Positions 1 to 5,810 of a stretch of 5,810 nucleotides of DNA are shown piece after piece. The stretch is taken from the NCBI GenBank assembly GCA_017889845.1, contig JAGGAJ010000115.1, positions 1-5,810 of the forward strand, in the 5' to 3' direction. Numbering within the stretch: the stretch's first letter is position 1; each line of letters starts with the position of its first letter. The position numbers and the translations under genes are program-made. The notes beneath the pieces are model-generated. The model was not told where the DNA came from and did no database searches. It saw only the letters and a list, made by a program, of their open reading frames with translations. The stretch is from Deltaproteobacteria bacterium (lineage in GTDB: Bacteria > Desulfobacterota > Deferrimicrobia > Deferrimicrobiales > Deferrimicrobiaceae).

Positions 1-636
1 GTCGCCCACGTCGTGGACGACAGGGTCATCGGCCGTCAGGGGGAGGACGCCATCGTGCGGGGAATCCTCGAAAACCTTGCGGTCCCCCGGGTCCTCGTGG
101 TCAACAAGGTGGACCGGATGGGGCCGGAGCCCGCGGCGGCGCGACGAGCTGTGCTTACGGCGGACGGGTTCTACGCCGACTCGTTCCTGATTTCCGCGAC
201 CCGCGGGGACGGAGTGGACGCCTTCGTGACCGCCCTGTTCTCCCGCCTGCCCGAGGGGCCCGCCTTCTACCCGGAAGAAGACCTGACCGATCTCCCGATG
301 CGGTTCATCGCCAAGGAGGTGATCCGGGAGAAGCTGTTCGACCTGCTCGAGGAGGAGATCCCGTACAGCGTAGCGGTCCAGATCGAGGAGTACACGGAGG
401 AGCCGGAGAAGAACCTCTTGCGGATCCGGGCGGACGTCCTGGTCGAACGGGAGTCCCAGAAGGGGATCGTCATCGGCAAGGGGGGCGGTTTGCTGAAGAA
501 AGTCGGCACCGCCGCGCGCCTGGAACTGGAGAAAGAGACGGGAGCGCGGGTATACTTGGAGCTGTTCGTGAAGGTCGAGAGGGAGTGGTCGCGCAGCGAG
601 TCCATGTTGAGGCGCCTGGGATATGAACCGGGGTGA
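1..636 (+). CDS. era: GTPase Era, C-terminal part (5' end outside window)
   Basis: Era is a GTPase that binds the 3' end of 16S rRNA through a KH domain and assists 30S subunit maturation. The reading frame is open from base 1, so the gene enters from outside. The GTG at 13 is probably an internal Val codon, because the upstream codons continue the strand ending in VVD. The visible 211 residues contain the G4 motif NKVD (103-114) and a G5 Ser-Ala-Thr (193-201). A linker with the family's IREKL and PYSV segments follows. The type II KH domain has its conserved VIGKGGG loop at 469-489 and a typical LGY near the C-terminus. By comparison with the roughly 300-residue family, about 85-90 residues are missing, including G1-G3. 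The TGA at 634-636 lies inside der, a 14-nt overlap, so the two are probably co-translated. No competing identity is likely, since the G domain plus KH pattern is diagnostic. Confidence 0.96.
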   Translation, partial: VAHVVDDRVIGRQGEDAIVRGILENLAVPRVLVVNKVDRMGPEPAAARRAVLTADGFYADSFLISATRGDGVDAFVTALFSRLPEGPAFYPEEDLTDLPMRFIAKEVIREKLFDLLEEEIPYSVAVQIEEYTEEPEKNLLRIRADVLVERESQKGIVIGKGGGLLKKVGTAARLELEKETGARVYLELFVKVEREWSRSESMLRRLGYEPG

Positions 637-1948
637 GTTCACGGTGGCACTGGTCGGCCGCCCGAACGTCGGAAAGTCGACCCTCTTCAACCGGATCGCC
701 CGGAAGCGGCGCGCCATCACCTTCGACCAGCCGGGCGTCACCCGGGACCTCGTCGCCCAGCCGGTGGAGTACGACGGACGCCGCTTCCTCCTGATCGACA
801 CCGGCGGCTACGTCACGGGCGGGGACGACGACCTCCTCCCCAAGATCCGCGGGCAGGTGCTTCGCGCCATCTACGAATCCGACCTGGTCGTCTTCCTGGT
901 GGACGCGCGGGACGGTCTCCTCCCCCTAGACAAGGAGATCGCGGGCATGCTGCGGGAGCGGGAGAAACCGTTCCTGCTGGCGGCGAACAAGGTGGACGCC
1001 AAGGAGGGGAGGGAAGCGCTCGCGCAGTTCCACGCCCTCGCGGTGGACAGGATCTTCGGCCTCTCCTCGGAACACGGCACCGGGGTATCCGATCTCCTGG
1101 AGGCGGTCGTCTCCCGCATCCCGGAGAGGATGCCCAGGGAGGACGCGGGGAAGGAAGAGGCCTCCGGGGTGCCGAAGATCGCCGTGGTCGGGCGGCCCAA
1201 CGTGGGGAAGTCAACCCTCGTGAACACCCTGGCCGGTTTCGAGCGGGTCATCGCCTCCGAGGTCCCGGGGACCACGCGGGACGCGGTCGACGTGACGGTC
1301 GAGCGGGACGGGAAGCGGTACCTGCTGATCGACACGGCGGGGATCCGCGCGAAGCGGAAGACCGAGGATGTGATCGAGAAATTCTCGGTGCTGAAGAGCC
1401 TCGACTCCCTCAAGCGGTGCGACCTCGCCATCCTGCTGATCGACGGCCCGGAGGGGCTCACCCACCAGGACCGGCAGATCCTCCGGTACATCCTGAACGA
1501 GGAGCGGGCGGTCGTCGTGGCGGCGAACAAGGCGGACCGTTGGGTTGGGGAGGAGCAGCGGCGGGCCGCCCTCCGCGGGATCCAGGAGGGGCTCGAGTAC
1601 GCCTCCTTCGCGCCCGTGGTCCCCACCGTGGCCACCACCGGGAAGGGGTTCCCCCTCCTGTTCCGGAAGATCGAGGAGGCGATCGCCAGCTTCCGTCAAC
1701 GGGTCCCCACGGGCCTGCTGAACCGGATGGCGCAGGGATTCCTCTACGCGGTACCGATCCCATCGCAGCAGGGAAGGAACCGCGCGTTCTACGTCACCCA
1801 GGTGGGGGTGACCCCGCCGTCGTTCGCGGTCTTCGTCAAGGACCGCCGGGGGATACCCGACTCGTTCACCCGGTATCTCCAGAACAAGATCCGCGACCGG
1901 TTCGGGTTCGAGGGTTCCCCCGTCCGCATCGTCTACCGGGAACGATGA
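623..1948 (+). CDS. der: Ribosome assembly GTPase Der (EngA), complete
   Basis: Der is an essential double GTPase that associates with the 50S subunit during late assembly. The 441-residue length is normal. The first G domain has GRPNVGKST at residues 12-20, the G2 Thr in GVTRD (38-42), DTGG at 59-62 and NKVD at 122-125. The second has GRPNVGKST at 189-197, GTTRD at 215-219, DTAG at 236-239 and NKAD at 301-304. A C-terminal KH-like domain (about 361-441) carries TQVG, a Phe-Gly-Phe-Glu-Gly segment and a basic end. The ATG at 623 places G1 at the expected distance from the N-terminus; a weak GAGG lies 10 nt upstream, inside era. Two small departures are visible. The second G4 is NKAD where NKWD is common, and the second G5 reads T-V-A-T-T-G where a Ser-Ala pair is usual. 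Both G1 and G3 motifs are intact, so the protein is presumably functional. The stop overlaps the next start as ATGA. Confidence 0.97.
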   Translation: MNRGEFTVALVGRPNVGKSTLFNRIARKRRAITFDQPGVTRDLVAQPVEYDGRRFLLIDTGGYVTGGDDDLLPKIRGQVLRAIYESDLVVFLVDARDGLLPLDKEIAGMLREREKPFLLAANKVDAKEGREALAQFHALAVDRIFGLSSEHGTGVSDLLEAVVSRIPERMPREDAGKEEASGVPKIAVVGRPNVGKSTLVNTLAGFERVIASEVPGTTRDAVDVTVERDGKRYLLIDTAGIRAKRKTEDVIEKFSVLKSLDSLKRCDLAILLIDGPEGLTHQDRQILRYILNEERAVVVAANKADRWVGEEQRRAALRGIQEGLEYASFAPVVPTVATTGKGFPLLFRKIEEAIASFRQRVPTGLLNRMAQGFLYAVPIPSQQGRNRAFYVTQVGVTPPSFAVFVKDRRGIPDSFTRYLQNKIRDRFGFEGSPVRIVYRER

Positions 1949-2838
1949 CCGGTCGGGCGGGAATCGCCGTTCGCGTCGTCCGGGACGGGGCCGCGTTCTT
2001 TTTCCGCAACCACGGGCTGGTCTACAGCTCCGCGGTGGCCTTCAACCTGCTCCTCTCCGCGATCCCCGTCCTCTTCCTCGCGTTCGCCGTCACCGCGCAG
2101 GCGATCGGGAAGAACGAACTCCCGTTCTCGGTGCTGTCCGAACTGATGAGGAAGAACTTCCCGTACGGCGCCCAGGAACTCGTGCCGAACCTGAGGCTCC
2201 TGTTCGCCTCGGGGAAGACCTTCGGGGCGGTCGGCTCGCTCCTCCTGCTCTTCACCTCGTACGCCGCCACCGACGCCATCCACACGTCCCTCTCGGTGAT
2301 GCTCATGCGCAAGCGCAAGAAAAAATTCCTGCGCTCCATGGGGTTCCACGTCGTGTTCGTGGCCGTCCTGGTCGTCTTGACCGCCGCGGCGATCGTCGTC
2401 CCCCCGTTGTGGGAAGGGCTGTACTACCTTACGAAAGGGATGCCCGTGGAGGTAGACCAGGCATTCCACGCTTTCCTGCACCTGGTCGCCGGCCTGGCGC
2501 TGGCGGGAGTCCTGTTCCTGGGGAGCGCCCTCAGCTACCGGTTCCTCTCCCCGGGGACGGTCCGGTTGCGCAACGCCTTCGCGGGGAGCGCCGCCTTCCT
2601 GGCGCTTTCCCAGGCCGTCAAGTTCGGTTTCACGTTTTACGTAAAGAAATTCAGCCAGTTGAACGTTCTCTACGGCTCCCTGTTCAGCATCATTTGCTTT
2701 ATAATTGTTGCTTACCTCTTCGCGGCGGCTTACCTGTACGGTGCCAGCGTCATCGGGGTACTGGAACGCACCGGCGGGGTGAGGTTCACCCCGGGCAAGG
2801 AGGAGGAAGGGCCCGCAGATGCGGCTGGCGGCGATTGA
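1945..2838 (+). CDS. YihY/UPF0761 family inner-membrane protein
   Basis: This 297-residue integral membrane protein belongs to the YihY family, once mislabelled ribonuclease BN; its biochemical role is not established. I count about six hydrophobic segments, near residues 26-52, 93-113, 133-155, 176-198, 211-232 and 241-270. Family features include a first helix with Ser-Ala-x-Ala-Phe then a Leu-Leu-Ser-x-x-Pro turn (28-41), and the YGSL motif (243-246) opening the last helix. A very basic loop at 122-130 (RKRKKKF region) probably faces the cytoplasm. The tail is acidic and Gly/Ala-rich. The ATG at 1945 overlaps the der stop by 4 nt and has only a poorly spaced GGGAA, so translation probably depends on coupling to der. 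The frame is open far upstream inside der, but those codons do not resemble the family. Codons in 2624-2715 are unusually AT-rich for this gene. The assignment to the family is firm and the function is unknown. Confidence 0.88.
   Translation: MTGRAGIAVRVVRDGAAFFFRNHGLVYSSAVAFNLLLSAIPVLFLAFAVTAQAIGKNELPFSVLSELMRKNFPYGAQELVPNLRLLFASGKTFGAVGSLLLLFTSYAATDAIHTSLSVMLMRKRKKKFLRSMGFHVVFVAVLVVLTAAAIVVPPLWEGLYYLTKGMPVEVDQAFHAFLHLVAGLALAGVLFLGSALSYRFLSPGTVRLRNAFAGSAAFLALSQAVKFGFTFYVKKFSQLNVLYGSLFSIICFIIVAYLFAAAYLYGASVIGVLERTGGVRFTPGKEEEGPADAAGGD
2636..2645. repeat. Perfect 10-bp palindrome TTTACGTAAA inside the YihY gene
   Basis: The bases TTTACGTAAA read the same on both strands and lie in an AT-rich patch of an otherwise G+C-rich gene. 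They encode part of a Phe-Tyr-Val-Lys segment using codons (TTT, GTA) that the gene otherwise mostly avoids. It sits 54 bases before an exact TATAAT. A role as a protein-binding site is possible but unproven, and a 10-bp palindrome may be chance. Confidence 0.3.
2700..2705 (+). promoter_or_regulatory. Candidate internal -10 element (TATAAT) ahead of ppx/gppA
   Basis: This is an exact match to the sigma-70 -10 consensus within the YihY coding sequence, about 113 bases before the phosphatase start. It falls in a run of A/T-ending codons (ATT, TTT, ATA, ATT, GTT, GCT) that contrasts with the rest of the gene. No good -35 hexamer is present at 15-19 bp upstream, and there is no TGN extension, so any promoter would need an activator or be weak. 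Transcription from here would serve ppx/gppA, guaB and guaA. Confidence 0.3.
2797..2810 (+). promoter_or_regulatory. Strong ribosome binding site for ppx/gppA
   Basis: The purine run AAGGAGGAGGAAGG carries two overlapping AGGAGG cores and ends 8 nt before the ATG at 2819. It is the strongest Shine-Dalgarno sequence in the window and supports that start. It lies inside the YihY gene, where it encodes the Lys-Glu-Glu-Glu-Gly tail, so the same bases serve as a coding and a ribosome-loading sequence. Confidence 0.8.
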
Positions 2839-3735
2839 CATCGGCACCAACACGATCCGGATGATCGTCTCTGAACCGATGAGGAGGCGGTTCCGGCCCG
2901 TGGCGCGGAAACGCGCCGTCGTCGGCATGGGACGCCGCCTCCGGGAGACCGGGGCCATCGGGGAGCCGGAGTTCCGGGAATCGCTTTCCGTGCTGCGGGC
3001 GTTCCGGAAGGAGATGGACCGCCTCGGTGTGGGCCGGTACCGCGCGTGCGGAACGGCGTGCCTGAGGGAGGCGTCCAACGGGGAAGCGTTCCGGGCCGCG
3101 GCGGCGGACGCGGGCGTGGACATCGAGGTGATCGGCCCCGCCGAGGAGGCGGGGCTGGCGTGGGAAGGGGTCCGGACGGGGGTCGCCGCCAGACCCGGCG
3201 ACGTGGCCATGGACATCGGCGGGGGAAGCACGGAGTTCGCCTTTGGGCGGGGGAAGGGCGAATCGGTCAGCATCCCGACCGGCGTGGTGGTGCTTTCCTC
3301 GCTGATCCCGCTCTCCGACCCCCCGGAACCGTGGGAGGTGCGGGCCGTGTCGTACTACGCGGCCCGGCGCATCGAGGACGGCACCCGGGCTTTCGGGCGA
3401 AGGCGGTTCCGCCGGCTGATCGGCACTGCGGGGACCTTCACGACCCTGGCGGCCCTCGAGAAGCGGATGACCCGGTACGACCCGGACCGGATCAACGGGA
3501 CGACCCTCTCCGCGGCGGCCGTGCGGGGGTGGGCGGAAAGATTGAGCCGGATGACGGACGCGCAGAGGCTGCGGCTGCCGGGGATGGAGAAGGGGCGGGA
3601 GAGATACATCGTCCCCGGCGCGCTGCTGGCGCTGGCGGCGACCCTGCGGTTCGGCGTGAAGGGGATTACGGTCAGCGACGCGGGGCTGCTGGAAGGGATC
3701 CTGGCGACTATCGGGAAGAACGGGGGACAGGAAGA

Positions 3736-3739
<4 letters not shown>
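2819..3739 (+). CDS. Short Ppx/GppA-family phosphatase
   Basis: Members of this ASKHA-fold family remove terminal phosphates from inorganic polyphosphate (Ppx) and/or convert pppGpp to ppGpp (GppA). The sequence shows the family's DIGTN phosphate loop at residues 7-11, a Leu-Arg-Glu-Ala-x-Asn segment at 82-87, and the acidic catalytic region around E109-E110. DIGGGSTE follows at 132-139, and a GTAGT-x-TTLAAL segment lies in the second half. At 306 residues it is the short form with only the two catalytic domains; it lacks the C-terminal HD-like region of the roughly 500-residue enterobacterial enzymes. The acidic motif reads G-P-A-E-E-A-G-L, with Gly at 112 where the family usually has Arg (EEARL). 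The start is fixed by the strong binding site upstream and by DIGTN directly after it. It overlaps the YihY gene by 20 nt and guaB by 4 nt. Sequence alone does not tell Ppx from GppA; the guaB-guaA neighbours make pppGpp an attractive substrate. Confidence 0.9.
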
Positions 3740-5211
<1,472 letters not shown>

Positions 5212-5214
5212 GCG

Positions 5215-5810
5215 GTGGAGCAGCGGATCCTCATCCTCGACTTCGGGTCGCAGTACACGATGCTGATCGCACGGCGCGTACGGGAGCTGCGCGTCTACAG
5301 CGAGATCCACCCGTTCAACGTGGGGACGGAGTTCATCCGGTCGTTCGCTCCGGCGGGGATCATCCTCTCCGGCGGCCCGGCGAGCGTCTACGAGGAGGAC
5401 GCCCCGCGGATCGCCCGCGAGGTCCTTACGATGGGCGTCCCCGTCCTGGGGATCTGCTACGGGATGCAGCTGATCGCCGACCTGCTCGGCGGCACGGTGG
5501 GTCGGTCGGCGGACCGGGAGTACGGCATCGCGAACATCCGCGGCCAGTGGGGGAGCCCCCTTTTCCTCGGAATCGAGGAGTTCCGCCACAAAATGGAGAT
5601 CCCGGTCTGGATGAGCCACGGCGACCGGATCGAGAAACTCCCGGAGGGATTCTCCTCGATCGCCCGCTCCGCCAACTCCCCGGTGGCCGCCATTTCGAAC
5701 CGGGAGGGGACCATCTTCGGTGTGCAGTTCCACCCGGAGGTGGTGCACACCCCCCGCGGGAAGGAGATCCTCTCGAACTTCCTGTTCCGCGTCTGCGGCG
5801 TCCCGGCCAC
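5215..5810 (+). CDS. guaA: GMP synthetase, glutaminase domain (3' end outside window)
   Basis: GuaA aminates XMP to GMP using glutamine and ATP, the step after GuaB. The visible 198 codons are the class I glutamine amidotransferase domain; the ATP pyrophosphatase and dimerisation domains (about 300 more residues) lie beyond the window. The start is a GTG 3 nt after the guaB stop, giving an N-terminus that reads straight into DFGSQYT (9-15). The oxyanion strand SGGP is at 52-55. The nucleophile C81 lies in GICYGMQ (codon 5455-5457). SHGD is at 134-137, and the remaining triad residues H173 and E175 lie in FHPEV. All three catalytic residues are therefore present. The cut is a window edge, not a mutation: the frame is open to the last base. 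The arrangement guaB-guaA with almost no gap is a common bacterial pairing that yields co-expressed consecutive enzymes. Confidence 0.97.
   Translation, partial: MEQRILILDFGSQYTMLIARRVRELRVYSEIHPFNVGTEFIRSFAPAGIILSGGPASVYEEDAPRIAREVLTMGVPVLGICYGMQLIADLLGGTVGRSADREYGIANIRGQWGSPLFLGIEEFRHKMEIPVWMSHGDRIEKLPEGFSSIARSANSPVAAISNREGTIFGVQFHPEVVHTPRGKEILSNFLFRVCGVPA

Noticed and set aside
656..1225. Repeated coding of GRPNVGKSTL in der, as a possible recent duplication
   Set aside because: This is the ancient tandem G-domain structure shared by all Der proteins; the two copies are diverged at the DNA level.
1417..1944. Possible N-terminal extension of the YihY protein into der
   Set aside because: The extra residues are Pro/Arg/Gly-rich shadow sequence with no membrane or family character; the ATG at 1945 fits the family.
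1894..1955. Inverted repeat CGACCGGT / ACCGGTCG around the der stop and yihY start, as a possible hairpin
   Set aside because: Only 8 bp with a loop of about 46 nt, in G+C-rich DNA where such pairs are frequent; no U-tract, so not a terminator.
2680..2698. Sigma-54-like TTGCT element before the TATAAT
   Set aside because: No GG at the required distance upstream for a -24 element.
1933..3273. Antisense open frame of 446 codons opposite the YihY and phosphatase genes
   Set aside because: Low-complexity Arg/Glu/Pro/Gly composition and no motif; explained by the codon bias of the sense genes.
3046..3735. Possible 230-residue N-terminal extension of GuaB, since the frame is open upstream
   Set aside because: The extension is Gly/Arg-rich shadow coding inside the phosphatase gene; the IMPDH family begins at the ATG at 3736.

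Overview
This 5.8 kb window is strongly G+C-rich (most third codon positions are G or C). It holds six protein genes, all on the + strand, packed almost without gaps. In order they are the 3' part of era, complete der, a YihY-family membrane protein gene, a short Ppx/GppA phosphatase gene, complete guaB, and the 5' part of guaA, which runs off the window. Four junctions overlap (14, 4, 20 and 4 nt) and one has a 3-nt gap, so this looks like the middle of a single polycistronic operon. There are no RNA genes, mobile elements, CRISPR arrays or terminators, and no stretch above a few bases lies outside a gene.

Organism: the protein motifs are clearly bacterial. High G+C, overlapping housekeeping genes and a short single-unit Ppx/GppA would fit a free-living Gram-negative such as a deltaproteobacterial-type lineage (Desulfobacterota or relatives). 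This placement is an impression, not a result; a marker-gene phylogeny would settle it.

Layout: 1-636 is the end of Era (GTPase plus KH domain, 16S rRNA and 30S maturation). 623-1948 is Der/EngA (tandem GTPase, 50S maturation). 1945-2838 is a six-helix inner-membrane protein of the YihY/UPF0761 family. 2819-3739 is a Ppx/GppA phosphatase (polyphosphate and/or pppGpp). 3736-5211 is IMP dehydrogenase with an intact CBS pair. 5215 to the end is the glutaminase domain of GMP synthetase.

How the genes may work together: two GTP-dependent ribosome assembly factors are linked to the two committed steps of GMP synthesis, with a phosphatase of the family that converts pppGpp to ppGpp between them. 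The order is compatible with coordinated supply and sensing of guanine nucleotides for ribosome building, but this is inferred from context only. I found no evidence of a new defence, mobile or regulatory system. The most notable non-coding signal is an AT-rich patch inside the YihY gene (about 2624-2715). It contains an exact TATAAT and a perfect 10-bp palindrome, and could be an internal promoter region for the ppx/gppA-guaB-guaA half.
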